Part shown: positions 38,514 to 50,164 of the stretch, one piece after another
Position numbering within the stretch: the stretch's first letter is position 1
Layout of the letters: each line of letters starts with the position of its first letter
NCBI RefSeq assembly: GCF_001269385.1
Contig: NZ_CXOO01000011.1
Location: 62,001-126,000, forward strand
Source: Limnohabitans sp. DM1
Lineage (GTDB): Bacteria; Pseudomonadota; Gammaproteobacteria; Burkholderiales; Burkholderiaceae_C
Direction of reading: 5' to 3'
Length of the DNA: 64,000 bases
The notes under the pieces: generated by a model
What the model was told of the DNA's origin: nothing
Seen by the model: the letters and a program-made list of their open reading frames with translations, nothing else
Databases searched by the model: none
Program-made: the position numbers and the translations under genes

Positions 38514-40547
38514 TTAAGCGAGCCAGACGAAATACGTCATCAGCACGAACACACCCAAGATCATGACCAGGGCGTAGTGGTACAGGAAACCTGACTGGAA
38601 CCAACGCACCACGCCAGACACCAGGCCCACGACTTTCCATGAGCCGTTGACGAAGAAGCCGTCGATGATGGCGCGGTCGCCCACCTTCCACAGGCCCATG
38701 CCCAAGCCGCGTGCGCCCTTGGCCAAAATGTTCTCGTTGATCCAGTCCATGAAGTACTTGTTCTCCATGACCACGATCAAGGGACGCAAAGCGCGGGCAA
38801 AGAAGGCGGGGACCTTGGGGTTGACGAGGTACATGTACCAAGCCGTGACCACACCGGCCAAAGCCAACCAAAACGGTGCCGTGCTCAGACCGTGCAGCGC
38901 CATGGCCACGGGGCCGTGGAACAACTCGCCGAGTTTCTGCATCGCGGGGTGCTTGGCCGCATCGATGAAGATCACGTCTTTGAAGAAGTCACCGTAAAGC
39001 ATAGGCTGGATGGTCATGAAGCCGATCACCACCGAAGGAATGGCCAGCAAGACCAGCGGCACCGTCACCACCCAAGGCGACTCGTGAGGCTTGTCGTGGC
39101 CATGATCATCATGACCGTGGTGGTCATCGTGACCATGGTGCGCGTCCGGGTTCTGGTCGTAACGCTCTTTGCCGTGGAAGACCAGGAAATACATGCGGAA
39201 CGAGTAGAAGGCGGTGACGAACACACCGGCCAGCACCGCGAAGTTGGCAAAGCCAGCGGCAGGCAGCGTGCTCAGGTGCACCGCTTCGATGATGCTGTCC
39301 TTGGAGTAAAAACCCGAGAACAAAGGCGTACCAATCAAAGCGAGTGAGCCCAGCAGCGAAGTGATCCAGGTGACGGGCATGTACTTGCGCACGCCACCCA
39401 TCCAGCGGATGTCCTGGTTGTGGTGCATGCCCATGATGACCGAGCCTGCCCCCAAGAACAGCAGCGCTTTGAAGAACGCGTGGGTCATCAGGTGGAACAC
39501 TGCCACCGAGTAGGCCGATGCGCCCAACGCCACGGTCATGTAGCCCAATTGCGACAAGGTGGAATAAGCCACCACGCGCTTGATGTCGTTTTGGATGATG
39601 CCCAAAAAGCCCATGAACAAGGCCGTGATCGAGCCGATGACCATCATGAAGTTCAAAGCCGCGTCAGACAATTCGAACAACGGCGACATGCGGGCCACCA
39701 TGAAGATGCCGGCCGTCACCATGGTGGCGGCGTGGATCAGCGCGGAGATGGGCGTGGGGCCTTCCATGGAGTCAGGCAACCACACATGCAGCGGGAACTG
39801 TGCCGACTTGCCCATGGCACCAATGAACAGGCAGATGCAGATCACGGTGATCAGCATGGCGTCCATGCCAAAGATGTACCAAGGAAAATCAATGGCGGCT
39901 AACTCATTGGCTTTGGCAAACAGCTCGGTGTAGTTGAGTGTGCCGGTGTATGCGGCGATGAGGCCAATGCCGAGGATGAAACCGAAGTCACCCACACGGT
40001 TGACCAAAAAGGCCTTCATGTTGGCGAAGATGGCGGTCGGCTTGTTGTACCAAAAGCCGATCAGCAAATAGGACACCAGGCCCACGGCTTCCCAGCCGAA
40101 GAACAGCTGCAGCAAGTTGTTGCTCATGACGAGCATCAACATGGAGAAGGTGAACAGCGAGATGTAGGCGAAGAAGCGGTTGTAGCCTTCGTCTTCTTCC
40201 ATGTAGCCAATGGTGTAGATGTGCACCATCAGCGACACGAAGGTCACCACACACATCATCATGGCGGTGATGCCATCGACCAAGAAGCCAATTTCCATCT
40301 TCAAGCCGCCCACCACCATCCAGGTGTAGAGGGTCTCGTTGAAACGGGCGCCGTCGATGACGCTCTTGAGCGTCATGGCAGACAGGATGAAAGCCAACAG
40401 CACACCCAAAATGGTGAAGGTGTGCGACAGGCGGCGACCAATCCAGTTGCCACCGAATTGGGTGCCCCAGATACCGGCCAGCAAAGAGCCCACAAGCGGG
40501 GCCAGGGGGATGGCCAGCAGTGTGCTGGCGTTGAGGGTTTGACTCAT
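38514..40547 (-). CDS. nuoL: NADH-quinone oxidoreductase subunit L (His/Asp-rich loop)
   Basis: Largest antiporter-like subunit (677 aa), whose C-terminal helices brace the membrane arm. Markers are FFGWEAVGLVSYLLIGFW with the conserved Glu, AQFPLHVWLPDSMEGPTPISALIHAATMVTAG and VVAYSTLSQLGYM. The start MSQTLNASTLLAIPLAPL at 40547 is 7 nt after nuoK; the frame upstream overlaps nuoK. Residues about 468-489 form a loop with nine His and six Asp, unusual for a transporter core. Confidence 0.96.
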   Translation of the reverse strand: MSQTLNASTLLAIPLAPLVGSLLAGIWGTQFGGNWIGRRLSHTFTILGVLLAFILSAMTLKSVIDGARFNETLYTWMVVGGLKMEIGFLVDGITAMMMCVVTFVSLMVHIYTIGYMEEDEGYNRFFAYISLFTFSMLMLVMSNNLLQLFFGWEAVGLVSYLLIGFWYNKPTAIFANMKAFLVNRVGDFGFILGIGLIAAYTGTLNYTELFAKANELAAIDFPWYIFGMDAMLITVICICLFIGAMGKSAQFPLHVWLPDSMEGPTPISALIHAATMVTAGIFMVARMSPLFELSDAALNFMMVIGSITALFMGFLGIIQNDIKRVVAYSTLSQLGYMTVALGASAYSVAVFHLMTHAFFKALLFLGAGSVIMGMHHNQDIRWMGGVRKYMPVTWITSLLGSLALIGTPLFSGFYSKDSIIEAVHLSTLPAAGFANFAVLAGVFVTAFYSFRMYFLVFHGKERYDQNPDAHHGHDDHHGHDDHGHDKPHESPWVVTVPLVLLAIPSVVIGFMTIQPMLYGDFFKDVIFIDAAKHPAMQKLGELFHGPVAMALHGLSTAPFWLALAGVVTAWYMYLVNPKVPAFFARALRPLIVVMENKYFMDWINENILAKGARGLGMGLWKVGDRAIIDGFFVNGSWKVVGLVSGVVRWFQSGFLYHYALVMILGVFVLMTYFVWLA

Positions 40548-40554
40548 ATTCTTG

Positions 40555-40863
40555 TTAACCCTTGAGCGAATTGAGTTCGTCCACGTTGATGTTGCGTTGA
40601 TTACGAAACAACAGCACCAAGATCGCCAGACCAATGGCCGATTCGGCCGCAGCCACTGTGAGGATAAAGAACACAAAAACTTGGCCGTGCATGTCACCCA
40701 GGTAGTGAGAGAACGCCACAAAGTTCATGTTCACAGCCAGCAGCATCAGCTCGATGGCCATGAGCAAAACGATCAGGTTCTTGCGGTTCAGGAAGATGCC
40801 GATCACGGCCAATGCAAACAGCATCGCGCCGAGCGACAGGTAATGTCCGAGTGTCAGTGTCAT
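40555..40863 (-). CDS. nuoK: NADH-quinone oxidoreductase subunit K
   Basis: Small subunit of 102 aa with three membrane spans. It contains [21 protein letters not shown] with the conserved Glu, and [19 protein letters not shown] with the second Glu. Tandem ATGs at 40866 and 40863 both overlap the nuoJ stop; the second gives the usual family length. Confidence 0.97.
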   Translation of the reverse strand: MTLTLGHYLSLGAMLFALAVIGIFLNRKNLIVLLMAIELMLLAVNMNFVAFSHYLGDMHGQVFVFFILTVAAAESAIGLAILVLLFRNQRNINVDELNSLKG

Positions 40864-41513
40864 CATTTCTTCACCTCTTCGGGCGTAGCTTCGACCGCTA
40901 CCACAGGGGCAGGCGCCGCTTGGGTCGGAGCCATCTTGACCACTTGCATGCGGTCAGCGGCACGCACCCGAACTTGGATGGACGGGTCAATCGCCTTGCT
41001 GTCCTTGCGCTCGCGCAGCGTCAGGGCAATCGCGGCAATCATCGCCACCAACAAAATGGCCGCCGCAATCTGGATCGGCATCAGGTATTCGGTGTAGAGC
41101 AAGATGCCCAGGGCCTTGGCGTTGTCCACCGGCACCGCACCCGGGGCCATGGCTGGCGCTTCTGACAAGCGGAAACCGGACAACAACACGGCGGCCATCT
41201 CCAGGGCCACGATGGCACCCAGAGTGGCAGCCAACGGGAAGTTTTTCCAGAAGCCCTTGCGCACGGTGTCGATGCCAATGTCCAGCATCATCACCACAAA
41301 CAAGAAAAGCACCATCACCGCGCCCAGGTACACCAGGACCAGCAAGATGGCCAGGAATTCGGCATTGAGCAAGAACCAAACCGCCGAGGCTTGCGAAAAA
41401 GCCAGCATGAGATAAAGCACTGCATGCACGGGATTGCGTGCGGTCACCACACGGAAGGCTGCAAACAGCAGCACCACCGAGAAGAGGTAGAAGAAACCGG
41501 TCTTGACGTCCAT
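40863..41513 (-). CDS. nuoJ: NADH-quinone oxidoreductase subunit J
   Basis: Membrane subunit of 216 aa with five expected spans, close to the quinone/E-channel. [20 protein letters not shown] is the typical pi-bulge helix region. The C-terminus has an extra Ala/Pro-rich tail of about 30 residues. It follows nuoI by 37 nt and overlaps nuoK. Confidence 0.96.
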   Translation of the reverse strand: MDVKTGFFYLFSVVLLFAAFRVVTARNPVHAVLYLMLAFSQASAVWFLLNAEFLAILLVLVYLGAVMVLFLFVVMMLDIGIDTVRKGFWKNFPLAATLGAIVALEMAAVLLSGFRLSEAPAMAPGAVPVDNAKALGILLYTEYLMPIQIAAAILLVAMIAAIALTLRERKDSKAIDPSIQVRVRAADRMQVVKMAPTQAAPAPVVAVEATPEEVKK

Positions 41514-41550
41514 AGGTCTGTCTTTTTAAGTGTTCAGGACTGGGCGGCGT

Positions 41551-42057
41551 TCAACGGTAAGGAGCGTCAGCGGCCTTGGCGGCAGCGATCTCTTTTTCGT
41601 AACGGTCGCCCACAGCCAGCAACATGTCCTTGGTGAAGTACAGGTCACCGCGTTTTTCGCCGTGGTATTCAAAAATGTGTGTCTCGACGATCGAGTCCAC
41701 CGGGCAGCTTTCTTCGCAAAAGCCGCAAAAGATGCACTTGGTGAGGTCAATGTCATAACGCGTGGTGCGGCGCGAGCCGTCTTCGCGCTGGCCCGCTTCG
41801 ATGGTGATGGCCATCGCAGGGCACACGGCTTCGCACAGCTTGCAGGCGATGCAGCGCTCTTCACCGTTGTCATAACGGCGCAGCGCGTGCAGGCCACGAA
41901 AACGCGGTGACAGCGGGGTTTTTTCTTCCGGAAACTGCACCGTCACCTTGCGGGCAAATGCATAACGTCCGGTCAGGGCCATGCCCTTGAACAACTCCAC
42001 GAGCATGAAGCTCTTGAGGAAGTCCTTGATGGAGAAAGAAGATGTCATGGTGGTCAT
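41551..42057 (-). CDS. nuoI: NADH-quinone oxidoreductase subunit I
   Basis: Peripheral-arm subunit of about 168 aa holding two [4Fe-4S] clusters (N6a/N6b). The two ferredoxin motifs are [12 protein letters not shown] and [13 protein letters not shown]. The start is chosen at 42057 ([13 protein letters not shown]); an ATG three codons later is equally possible. A longer frame overlaps nuoH and is not family-like. Confidence 0.96.
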   Translation of the reverse strand: MTTMTSSFSIKDFLKSFMLVELFKGMALTGRYAFARKVTVQFPEEKTPLSPRFRGLHALRRYDNGEERCIACKLCEAVCPAMAITIEAGQREDGSRRTTRYDIDLTKCIFCGFCEESCPVDSIVETHIFEYHGEKRGDLYFTKDMLLAVGDRYEKEIAAAKAADAPYR

Positions 42058-42071
42058 GTTCTGTACACCGC

Positions 42072-43154
42072 TCATTTCCAGATGTTCCAGGGTGAGAACA
42101 GCCAAGCGCCCACCACCAGCAGCCACACCAAGGTGACCGGAATGAAAATCTTCCACCCCAGACGCATGATCTGGTCGTAACGGAAGCGCGGGAAGGTGGC
42201 ACGGATCCAAATGAACATGGACACGACCAGGAAGGTCTTGAGGCCCAGCCAGATCCAGCCCGGAATGGCATTGAACAAGGCGCTGTCGATGGGCGACAAC
42301 CAGCCGCCCAGGAACATGATCACCGCAAGAATGGACACCAACCACATGCTGGCGTATTCGGCCAGGAAGAAGATCGCAAAGCCCATGCCCGAGTACTCGA
42401 CCATGTGACCGGCCACGATTTCGGCTTCGCCTTCCACCACGTCAAACGGGTGACGGTTGGTTTCGGCCACACCCGAGATCAGGTACACCAAGAAAATCGG
42501 CAACAGGGGCAGCCAGTTCCATGACAAGAAGTTCAAGCCCATGTGAGCCATGGTGCCCTTGTCTTGTCCCAGCACGATATCGGTCAGGTTCATGCTGCCA
42601 GTGACCATCAGGACCACCAGGAAGCAAAAGCCCATCGCAATTTCATAGCTGACCATCTGGGCCGATGCACGCAGCGCACCCAAGAAGGCGTACTTGGAGT
42701 TGGAGGCCCAACCCGCAATGATCACACCGTAGACCTCGATGGAGGTGATCGCCATCACCAGCAACAAGCCGGCATTGATGTTGGTCAGTGCCTGCTCGGG
42801 GCCAAAAGGAATCGCGACCCATGCAGCCAAGGCCGGCATGATGGCCATGATCGGACCCAAGCGGAACAAGCCCAGACTGGCAGCAGATGGGTTGATCAGT
42901 TCCTTCGTCAAAAGCTTGAGCGCATCGGCAATGGGCTGCAACAAACCCATGGGGCCCACGCGGTTGGGGCCATGGCGCACTTGCATGAAGCCCAAGAGCT
43001 TGCGCTCCCACAGCGTCAAGTAAGCCACAGCACCCATCAGCGGCGCGAGGATCGCAACGATCTTGATCAAGATCCAGAGCACTGGCCAAACCAAGGTGGC
43101 CCACCAGCTGGCTGCGACCAAGTTCAGGCCGCCGTTGTACAGCGCGTCAATCAT
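42072..43154 (-). CDS. nuoH: NADH-quinone oxidoreductase subunit H
   Basis: Membrane subunit of 360 aa forming much of the quinone-binding cavity. Conserved segments are [51 protein letters not shown] and [27 protein letters not shown], which includes the acidic loop facing the quinone. It overlaps nuoG by 4 nt. Confidence 0.97.
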   Translation of the reverse strand: MIDALYNGGLNLVAASWWATLVWPVLWILIKIVAILAPLMGAVAYLTLWERKLLGFMQVRHGPNRVGPMGLLQPIADALKLLTKELINPSAASLGLFRLGPIMAIMPALAAWVAIPFGPEQALTNINAGLLLVMAITSIEVYGVIIAGWASNSKYAFLGALRASAQMVSYEIAMGFCFLVVLMVTGSMNLTDIVLGQDKGTMAHMGLNFLSWNWLPLLPIFLVYLISGVAETNRHPFDVVEGEAEIVAGHMVEYSGMGFAIFFLAEYASMWLVSILAVIMFLGGWLSPIDSALFNAIPGWIWLGLKTFLVVSMFIWIRATFPRFRYDQIMRLGWKIFIPVTLVWLLVVGAWLFSPWNIWK

Positions 43155-45259
43155 GGGGTCACCTCCTGGCGGGCGTCTGCGGTCAGCTGCAAGGACGGCG
43201 CACGGCGCACGATGCCGTCGAGCTGGTAAATCGAAGCGCTCACGGGTCCGGTCGTCGTGGCGGTCAAGGTGATCGCGGCACGCGTGGCATTGGATGCAGT
43301 CATGGGCTTGGCAGTGGCACGGGCCAAGACGTCTTGCGACGTTTCAAAAGCCACGCCAGGAACATCCAGCAGATTGGCCAGCACGCGCAACACTTTCCAG
43401 GCGGGACGTGTTTCAGCCAAAGGCTTGACCACGGCATGGAAGCTTTGCAAACGGCCTTCGGCATTGACAAAGCTGCCCGAAGTTTCGGTGAATGGTGCAA
43501 TCGGCAACAACACGTCGCTGAAAGCCATGTTGGCCTTGAAGGGGCTGAGCGTCACGACCATCTCGGCCTGACCCAAAGTCTGGGCTGCGGCGGCACCTGC
43601 GGCGCTGTCGTACTCGGGTTCGGTGTTCAGCAAAATCGCTGCCTTGAGGCCACCGGCCAGCATCTGACCAGCGTGCTTGCCACCGGTTTGTGGCTGGGCA
43701 CCGACCCACTGTGCGCCGACGGTGTTAGCCGCTTCTGTCAGGTAACCCACGGTCGCACCGGTTTGCTCAGCAATCCAATTGGCCAGAGCCAACAGGCTCG
43801 ACGCATTCGAAGCGTGCGCAGCAGCGTTGCCCAGCAACACGGCTTTGCGCTCGCCGCCCAGCAAGGACTTGGCGATGGCTTGTGCTTGCGCTGTGGCGTT
43901 CCCAGCAGCGGGGGCAGCAACGCCCTTGTCAGCGGCGATGGCTGCAGCCACATCGGCCAAGGCTTGTGCCCAACCCGAAGCGTCGGACAGCACGGCCTGC
44001 GCGATGGGCATGGCCCAAGCGTCGGCGTGGCTGAAAGCCGCAGGTGTGGTGATGACGTTCAGCTGAGCGCCATGGCGCACAGCGTGGCGCACGCGCAGGG
44101 CAAACAGCGGATGGTCCTTGCGCAGGTTGGAGCCCACGACCAGCACGCGCTGCAGTGTGCTCAGTGAAGCAATCGGTGTACCCAAAGTGCGCACGCCTTC
44201 AGCAGCGCCAAATTCGGCGTTGCGCAAGCGGTAGTCGATGTTGTCAGAGCCCAAGCCGCGCATCAATGCGCCGGCCAGGTACAACTCTTCCAGGGTGCTG
44301 TGCGGGCTGACCAAAGCGCCGATGCTGTTCGCACCGTGGTCACGCTGGATGTTGCGCAGGCCATTGGCCACGTATTCGAGGGCAGTTTGCCAGTCAACCT
44401 CTTTCCACTCGCCACCCTGCTTGAGCATGGGGCGTGTCAGGCGGTCGGAGCCGTTCAGGGCTTCGTAAGAGAAACGCTCACGGTCGGCAATCCAGCACTC
44501 ATTGACGTCTTCGTTCTCAAGTGGAACAACACGCATGACCTGGTTGCTTTTGACCTGCATGATCAGGTTGGCACCGGACGAGTCGTGTGCAGCCACCGAC
44601 TTGCGGCGCGACAGCTCCCAAGTGCGGGCGTGGTAGCGGAAAGGCTTGCTGGTCAAGGCACCCACGGGGCAGATATCGATCATGTTGCCCGACAACTCGG
44701 AGTCAATCGTCTGGCCCAAGAAGGTTTCGATCTCGGCATGCTCGCCGCGGTGGGACATGCCCAGCTCCATGGCACCGGCCACTTCTTGGCCAAAGCGCAC
44801 GCAGCGTGTGCAGTGGATGCAGCGGCTCATCTCTTCCATCGAGATCAGCGGGCCAACTTCCTTGTGGAAGACCACGCGCTTTTCTTCTTCATAGCGCGAG
44901 GTGCTGCCGCCGTAACCCACGGCCAAGTCTTGCAACTGGCACTCACCGCCTTGGTCGCAGATGGGGCAATCGAGTGGATGATTGATCAGCAAGAACTCCA
45001 TGACCGACTTCTGGGCCGCAATGGCTTTGTCGCTCTTGGTGCGCACGATCATGCCTTGCGTCACGGGCGTGGCGCAGGCGGGCATGGGCTTGGGGGCCTT
45101 TTCGACCTCCACCAGGCACATGCGGCAGTTGGCCGCAATCGAGAGTTTCTTGTGGTAGCAGAAATGGGGAATGTAGGTGCCTGCTTTTTCAGCGGCATGC
45201 ATGACCATGCTGCCCTCGGCAACTTCCACTTTCTGACCGTCGAGTTCTATTTCAACCAT
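43151..45259 (-). CDS. nuoG: NADH-quinone oxidoreductase subunit G
   Basis: Peripheral-arm subunit of 702 aa. The N-terminal 2Fe-2S domain has Cys34, Cys45, Cys48 and Cys62 (N1b). Next are [20 protein letters not shown] and [16 protein letters not shown] for N5/N4-type clusters, and then a degenerate molybdopterin-like domain rich in Ala. It is shorter than E. coli NuoG (about 900 aa), as usual for betaproteobacteria. It overlaps nuoF by 8 nt. Confidence 0.97.
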   Translation of the reverse strand: MVEIELDGQKVEVAEGSMVMHAAEKAGTYIPHFCYHKKLSIAANCRMCLVEVEKAPKPMPACATPVTQGMIVRTKSDKAIAAQKSVMEFLLINHPLDCPICDQGGECQLQDLAVGYGGSTSRYEEEKRVVFHKEVGPLISMEEMSRCIHCTRCVRFGQEVAGAMELGMSHRGEHAEIETFLGQTIDSELSGNMIDICPVGALTSKPFRYHARTWELSRRKSVAAHDSSGANLIMQVKSNQVMRVVPLENEDVNECWIADRERFSYEALNGSDRLTRPMLKQGGEWKEVDWQTALEYVANGLRNIQRDHGANSIGALVSPHSTLEELYLAGALMRGLGSDNIDYRLRNAEFGAAEGVRTLGTPIASLSTLQRVLVVGSNLRKDHPLFALRVRHAVRHGAQLNVITTPAAFSHADAWAMPIAQAVLSDASGWAQALADVAAAIAADKGVAAPAAGNATAQAQAIAKSLLGGERKAVLLGNAAAHASNASSLLALANWIAEQTGATVGYLTEAANTVGAQWVGAQPQTGGKHAGQMLAGGLKAAILLNTEPEYDSAAGAAAAQTLGQAEMVVTLSPFKANMAFSDVLLPIAPFTETSGSFVNAEGRLQSFHAVVKPLAETRPAWKVLRVLANLLDVPGVAFETSQDVLARATAKPMTASNATRAAITLTATTTGPVSASIYQLDGIVRRAPSLQLTADARQEVTP

Positions 45260-46628
45260 GGGTCTTCACCGCTGTTGCATCGGCGTTGACCATGGAGGTC
45301 TTGTGCTCGATAAGGTGTACAAATTCGTGACGGAAATGCTTGAGCATGCCGCGCACCGGCATGGCCGCGGCATCACCCAAGGCGCAAATCGTGCGGCCCA
45401 TGATGTTGCCGGCCACGCTGTCGAGCATGTCGATGTCGCTGGGTCGGCCCTGGCCGTGTTCAATGCGATCCACCATGCGCCAGAGCCAGCCCGTGCCTTC
45501 ACGGCAAGGCGTGCATTGGCCGCAAGACTCGTGCGAGTAAAAGTAAGACAAACGTGCCAGAGCCTTGACCATGCAACGCGTCTCGTCCATGACGATCACC
45601 GCGCCCGAGCCCAACATCGAGCCGCCTTCTTTGGCGATGCTGTCGTAGTCCATGGTCAGCTTCATCATCAGCTCAGCGGGAACGACTGGCGAAGAAGAGC
45701 CGCCAGGGATCACCGCCTTGAGTTGGCGACCACCACGCACACCGCCAGCCAATTCGAGCAGCTTGGCAAACGGCGTGCCCATGGGCACTTCGTAGTTGCC
45801 GGGGCGCTCGACGTCACCGCTGACCGAGAAGATCTTGGTGCCGCCGTTGTTGGGCTTGCCGCATTCCAAGTAGGCCTGGCCACCGTTGCGGATGATCCAG
45901 GGCACCGCCGCGAAGGTCTCGGTGTTGTTGATGGTGGTGGGCTTGCCGTACAAGCCAAAGCTGGCCGGAAACGGTGGCTTGAATCGGGGCTGGCCTTTTT
46001 TGCCTTCGAGCGATTCGAGCAAGGCGGTTTCTTCGCCGCAGATGTAAGCGCCAAAACCATGCGAGGCGTGCAGCTGGAAGCTGAACGACGAACCCAGAAT
46101 GTTGTCGCCCAAATAGCGTGCGGCACGGGCTTCTTCCAGAGCTGCCTCAAAACGCTCGTATGTATGGAAAATTTCGCCGTGGATGTAGTTGTAACCCACG
46201 CTGATGCCCATGGCATAAGCCGCGATGATCATGCCCTCGATCACCGTGTGCGGGTTGTACTCCATGATGTCGCGGTCTTTGCAGGTGCCCGGCTCGCCCT
46301 CGTCCGAGTTGCACACCAAATACTTTTGACCGGGGAACTGGCGGGGCATGAAGCTCCACTTCAGGCCCGTGGGGAAGCCCGCACCGCCGCGACCGCGCAG
46401 GCCGGACTCTTTGACGGTGGCGATCACCTGGTCTTGCGTGAGACCCTCGCCGCCATCTTTGCCCAAAATTTTGCGCAAAGCCGCATAGCCCCCGCGTGCT
46501 TCGTAATCTTGGATGCCCCAATTGCGACCATTCAAACCCGCATAAATTTGCGGGTTGATGTGGCGGTCATGGAAGCAGGTTTCCACGCCCGTGGCCTGGA
46601 ACTGGCTCAGAATCTGTTCGACTTTCAT
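45252..46628 (-). CDS. nuoF: NADH-quinone oxidoreductase subunit F
   Basis: NADH-oxidising subunit of 458 aa that binds FMN and cluster N3. The FMN/NADH region is [18 protein letters not shown] and [36 protein letters not shown] follows, and the N3 cluster cysteines lie in [14 protein letters not shown] plus a later Cys ([10 protein letters not shown]). It overlaps nuoE by 1 nt. Confidence 0.97.
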   Translation of the reverse strand: MKVEQILSQFQATGVETCFHDRHINPQIYAGLNGRNWGIQDYEARGGYAALRKILGKDGGEGLTQDQVIATVKESGLRGRGGAGFPTGLKWSFMPRQFPGQKYLVCNSDEGEPGTCKDRDIMEYNPHTVIEGMIIAAYAMGISVGYNYIHGEIFHTYERFEAALEEARAARYLGDNILGSSFSFQLHASHGFGAYICGEETALLESLEGKKGQPRFKPPFPASFGLYGKPTTINNTETFAAVPWIIRNGGQAYLECGKPNNGGTKIFSVSGDVERPGNYEVPMGTPFAKLLELAGGVRGGRQLKAVIPGGSSSPVVPAELMMKLTMDYDSIAKEGGSMLGSGAVIVMDETRCMVKALARLSYFYSHESCGQCTPCREGTGWLWRMVDRIEHGQGRPSDIDMLDSVAGNIMGRTICALGDAAAMPVRGMLKHFRHEFVHLIEHKTSMVNADATAVKTHG

Positions 46629-47116
46629 CAGGCGGCCTCGGCTTTCTTCAGGCTGTCAACAAGTTGGTCGAGTTTTTCGTGGTTCATGAAGCTGCACATG
46701 TGGCGGTCATTCACCAAGAGCACGGGTGCATCGGCGCAAGCGCCTTGGCACTCGCTGGGCTGCAAAGTGAACATACCGTCGGCTGTGGTCTCGCCCACGT
46801 GCACACCCAATTTGTGCTCCAGATGCGCCAGTGCCTGCGCACCGCCACGCAACTGACAAGGCAGGTTGGTGCAAACGTTCAGCTTGAACTTGCCCACCGG
46901 CTTTTGGTTGTACATGTTGTAGAAGGTGGTGACTTCGTGCACCGCCATCACAGGCATGCCCAAGACTTCTGCCACCACCTGCTCACTGTCGGGGCTGACC
47001 CAGCCTTGTTCCTGCTGAACGATAGCCAGACAAGCCATGACGGCCGACTGCTTTTGGTCTGCAGGGAACTTGGCGACTTCACGCGCAAAGCGTGCTTTGG
47101 TTGACTCAGAGATCAT
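46628..47116 (-). CDS. nuoE: NADH-quinone oxidoreductase subunit E
   Basis: Subunit of 162 aa with a thioredoxin-like [2Fe-2S] domain (cluster N1a). The ligands are in [12 protein letters not shown] and [12 protein letters not shown]. The N-terminal helical part includes [19 protein letters not shown]. It overlaps nuoD by 4 nt. Confidence 0.96.
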   Translation of the reverse strand: MISESTKARFAREVAKFPADQKQSAVMACLAIVQQEQGWVSPDSEQVVAEVLGMPVMAVHEVTTFYNMYNQKPVGKFKLNVCTNLPCQLRGGAQALAHLEHKLGVHVGETTADGMFTLQPSECQGACADAPVLLVNDRHMCSFMNHEKLDQLVDSLKKAEAA

Positions 47117-48366
47117 CGGTCAATCTCTCCAAAAACGATGTCCATGGTCCCGATGATCGCGACCGCGTCGGCCAGCATGTGGCCTCTGGCCATTTCATCG
47201 AGGGTGGCCAGATGAGCAAAGCCCGGGGCGCGGATTTTGAGGCGGTACGGTTTGTTGGCACCGTCGCTCACCATGTAAATGCCGAACTCACCCTTGGGGT
47301 GTTCGACCGCAGCGTAGGCCTCGCCTTCGGGCACATGAAAACCTTCGGTGAAGAGCTTGAAATGGTGGATCAAGTCTTCCATGTTGGACTTCATGCCTTC
47401 GCGCGAAGGCGGCGCCACCTTGTGGTTGTCGGTGATGACCGGGCCGGGGTTGGCACGCAACCACTTCACGCATTGCTCGATGATGCGATTGGATTCGCGC
47501 ATCTCCTGCACGCGCACCAAATAGCGGTCGTAGCTGTCACCGGTTTTGCCCACAGGCACGTCGAACTCGACCTGGTCATACGCGTCGTACGGCTGCTTTT
47601 TGCGCAAGTCCCAAGCGAAGCCGGAGCCGCGCAGCATGGGGCCGGTCATGCCCAAATTCAGGGCGCGCTCGGGTGCCACCACGCCAATGCCCACGGTGCG
47701 CTGCTTCCAGATGCGGTTGTCGGTCAGCAGGGTTTCATACTCGTCCACGCACTTGGGGAAGCGCTGGGTGAAGTCGTCAATAAAGTCCAGCAAGGAACCG
47801 TTGCGGTTGCTGTTGAGCTGCTCGATGGCCTTGGCATTCTTGATCTTGCTGACCTTGTACTGCGGCATGCTGTCCGGCAGGTCGCGGTACACACCGCCAG
47901 GCCGGAAGTAGGCCGCGTGCATGCGGGCACCCGACACAGCCTCGTACATGTCAAACAGGTCTTCACGCTCACGGAAGGTGTAAATCAGGATGGTGGAGCT
48001 GCCGCAGTCGTTGCCGTGCGAGCCCAGCCACATGAGGTGGTTCAGGATGCGGGTGATTTCCGAGAACATCACGCGGATGTACTGGGCGCGCATCGGCACT
48101 TCCAGGCCCAGCATCTTCTCGATGGCCAGGCAGTAGGCGTGCTCGTTGCACATCATCGACACGTAGTCCAGGCGGTCCATGTAGGGCAGCGACTGGATGT
48201 AGGTTTTGCTTTCGGCCAGCTTTTCGGTGGCGCGGTGCAGCAAACCGATGTGCGGGTCGGCGCGTTGTACCACCTCGCCGTCGAGCTCCAACACCAGACG
48301 CAGCACACCGTGCGCAGCCGGGTGCTGAGGACCAAAGTTCAGGGTGTAATTCTTGATTTCGGCCAT
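47113..48366 (-). CDS. nuoD: NADH-quinone oxidoreductase subunit D
   Basis: 49-kDa subunit homologue (417 aa), part of the quinone pocket. It starts [23 protein letters not shown], where the His of HPAAHG lines the pocket. It also has [20 protein letters not shown]-like text ([14 protein letters not shown]) and the C-terminal [10 protein letters not shown]. It follows nuoC by 1 nt. Confidence 0.97.
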   Translation of the reverse strand: MAEIKNYTLNFGPQHPAAHGVLRLVLELDGEVVQRADPHIGLLHRATEKLAESKTYIQSLPYMDRLDYVSMMCNEHAYCLAIEKMLGLEVPMRAQYIRVMFSEITRILNHLMWLGSHGNDCGSSTILIYTFREREDLFDMYEAVSGARMHAAYFRPGGVYRDLPDSMPQYKVSKIKNAKAIEQLNSNRNGSLLDFIDDFTQRFPKCVDEYETLLTDNRIWKQRTVGIGVVAPERALNLGMTGPMLRGSGFAWDLRKKQPYDAYDQVEFDVPVGKTGDSYDRYLVRVQEMRESNRIIEQCVKWLRANPGPVITDNHKVAPPSREGMKSNMEDLIHHFKLFTEGFHVPEGEAYAAVEHPKGEFGIYMVSDGANKPYRLKIRAPGFAHLATLDEMARGHMLADAVAIIGTMDIVFGEIDR

Positions 48367-48367
48367 A

Positions 48368-48982
48368 TCAGTTCAGGCCTCCGTAGTGTTCTTCACGGAT
48401 GATGCGTGGCGTGATTTCACGCGGCTCGATGCTCACCGGTTCGTAAATCACGCGCTGACGCTCGGCGTCGTAGCGCATTTCAACGTGACCCGACAAGGGG
48501 AAGTCCTTGCGGAAGGGGTGACCGATGAAACCGTAGTCGGTCAGGATGCGGCGCAGGTCGTTGTGACCTTCGAACACGATGCCGTACAGGTCAAACGCTT
48601 CGCGCTCGTACCAGTTGGCGGAGTTCCAGATGTCGTTGACCGAATCCACCAAAGGCAGGTCGTCATCGGGGCACAGCACCTTGACGCGCACACGCTGGTT
48701 CAGGCTCACCGACAGCAAATGCACGGTCACGCCGAAACGGGGACCGTCGGTGCCCACTTCGCGGTAAGTGGAATAGTCCACACCGGCCAGATCGATCAGT
48801 TGTTCAAATTGGCAGCCTGGCGCATCGCGCAGGGTTTGCATCACGCTCAGGTAATGCTGTGCGTTCACATGAACGGTCACCTCAGCCAAACCGATGGAAA
48901 TTTTCTGGACCCGGTCACCCAAGGCCGCAGCCAGGGTGTCTTGCAGGTCTTCGGGGCGAATGGCGAAATGGGTCATCGTCAT
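48368..48982 (-). CDS. nuoC: NADH-quinone oxidoreductase subunit C
   Basis: 30-kDa subunit homologue (204 aa) of the peripheral arm. Blocks are [57 protein letters not shown] and [19 protein letters not shown]. The start is taken at 48982; a second ATG two codons later is possible. It is separate from nuoD, unlike the E. coli nuoCD fusion. Confidence 0.96.
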   Translation of the reverse strand: MTMTHFAIRPEDLQDTLAAALGDRVQKISIGLAEVTVHVNAQHYLSVMQTLRDAPGCQFEQLIDLAGVDYSTYREVGTDGPRFGVTVHLLSVSLNQRVRVKVLCPDDDLPLVDSVNDIWNSANWYEREAFDLYGIVFEGHNDLRRILTDYGFIGHPFRKDFPLSGHVEMRYDAERQRVIYEPVSIEPREITPRIIREEHYGGLN

Positions 48983-48987
48983 TCCCT

Positions 48988-49467
48988 TCAAGCACGCGCA
49001 ATGGTGTGCGTGCGGCGAATTTTCTGCTGCAGCTGGATGATGCCGTAGATCAGCGCTTCTGCCGTGGGCGGGCAGCCCGGCACATACACATCCACCGGCA
49101 CAATGCGGTCGCAACCACGCACCACCGAGTAGCTGTAGTGGTAGTAACCACCGCCATTGGCGCAAGAGCCCATGGAAATCACCCAGCGCGGCTCGGACAT
49201 CTGGTCGTACACCTTGCGCAAGGCCGGGGCCATCTTGTTGCACAGGGTGCCGGCCACAATCATCAAGTCGGCTTGGCGGGGGCTGGCACGAAAAACTTCG
49301 GCGCCAAAGCGGGCCAAGTCATAACGCGCTGTGGCCGAATGCATCATTTCAACCGCGCAGCAAGCCAGACCAAAAGTCATGGGCCAAAGCGAGCCGGTCT
49401 TGGCCCAATTCACCACAGAGTCGTAACTCGTGGTGATGAAGCCTTCCTTCATCACACCTTCAATCAT
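48988..49467 (-). CDS. nuoB: NADH-quinone oxidoreductase subunit B
   Basis: PSST homologue (159 aa) holding cluster N2, the electron donor to quinone. The four expected ligands are Cys36, Cys37, Cys102 and Cys132, in [20 protein letters not shown] and VPGCPPTAE. It lies 44 nt after nuoA. Confidence 0.98.
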   Translation of the reverse strand: MIEGVMKEGFITTSYDSVVNWAKTGSLWPMTFGLACCAVEMMHSATARYDLARFGAEVFRASPRQADLMIVAGTLCNKMAPALRKVYDQMSEPRWVISMGSCANGGGYYHYSYSVVRGCDRIVPVDVYVPGCPPTAEALIYGIIQLQQKIRRTHTIARA

Positions 49468-49511
49468 TTGGATTCCTCAAACAGGCAGTTTGCTGTTGTG
49501 CGTCAAATCGG

Positions 49512-49871
49512 TTATTCCCAGTCCAAGGCGCCTTTTTTCCATTCGTAGACAAAGCCCACAACCAGAATTGTCAAAAAAATCACCACGGCCACAAAACCGG
49601 CCATACCCACTTCCTTGAGCGCAATGGCCCAAGGGAACAGGAACGCGATTTCCAGGTCGAACAAAATGAACAGGATGGCGACCAAGTAATAGCGCACATC
49701 GAACTTCATGCGAGCATCTTCGAAGGCTTCGAAGCCGCATTCGTAAGGGGAATTTTTCTCCGCGTCAGGTTTGTTGGGGCCGAGGATGTAGCCTAAAACC
49801 TGGGGAATGATGCCGACAGCAATGCCGACCAAAATGAACAAGAGAATGGGAAGGTACTGGTCGAGGTACAT
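49512..49871 (-). CDS. nuoA: NADH-quinone oxidoreductase subunit A
   Basis: Membrane subunit of 119 aa with three spans, first gene of the nuo operon. The loop [32 protein letters not shown] is the conserved, quinone-cavity-facing region. A perfect 10-bp hairpin lies between it and the upstream tRNA-Leu gene. Confidence 0.97.
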   Translation of the reverse strand: MYLDQYLPILLFILVGIAVGIIPQVLGYILGPNKPDAEKNSPYECGFEAFEDARMKFDVRYYLVAILFILFDLEIAFLFPWAIALKEVGMAGFVAVVIFLTILVVGFVYEWKKGALDWE

Positions 49872-49896
49872 TTTGGGACTTGCGGTATCACCGAAG

Positions 49897-49928
49897 GAAC
49901 AGCCCAGGCTTTTCAGCTTGGGCTGTTC
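49897..49928 (-). promoter_or_regulatory. Hairpin between tRNA-Leu and nuoA
   Basis: GAACAGCCCA - 12 nt - TGGGCTGTTC, a perfect 10-bp inverted repeat. No T-run follows it in the nuo direction, so it is not a classic terminator for that strand. It may be a tRNA 3'-processing or mRNA 5'-stabilising element. Confidence 0.5.
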
Positions 49929-49936
49929 TGTTTATC

Positions 49937-50021
49937 TGGTGCCGTCGGCGAGACTCGAACTCGCACAGCTTTCGCCACTACCCCCTCAAGATAGCGTGTC
50001 TACCAATTTCACCACGACGGC
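49937..50021 (-). tRNA. tRNA-Leu(GAG)
   Basis: A complete 85-nt tRNA on the minus strand, with acceptor arm GCCGTCG pairing with CGACGGC, encoded A-CCA, the leucine-type D-arm TGAAATTGGTAGACA, anticodon stem CTATC/GGTAG with loop TTGAGGG (anticodon GAG, reads CUC/CUU), a long variable arm and GTTCGAGTC T-loop. It lies between secG and nuoA, a conserved order in betaproteobacteria. Confidence 0.93.
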
Positions 50022-50164
50022 TGGATACATTTATCCGGTTTGCAAGAGGTACATCGCTTGATGCATTTGGCTCTCCGGACAATCCCGTAGTTTACTCCGA
50101 AAAAACCTCAATTACTTATCAGAAAGTCGGAAATTTGTGCACAGCAACAAAGCTGAACAGCAGC

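Noticed and set aside
45258-46856. Long plus-strand frame antisense to nuoF and nuoE
   Set aside because: Same reason: shadow of conserved genes with no domain.
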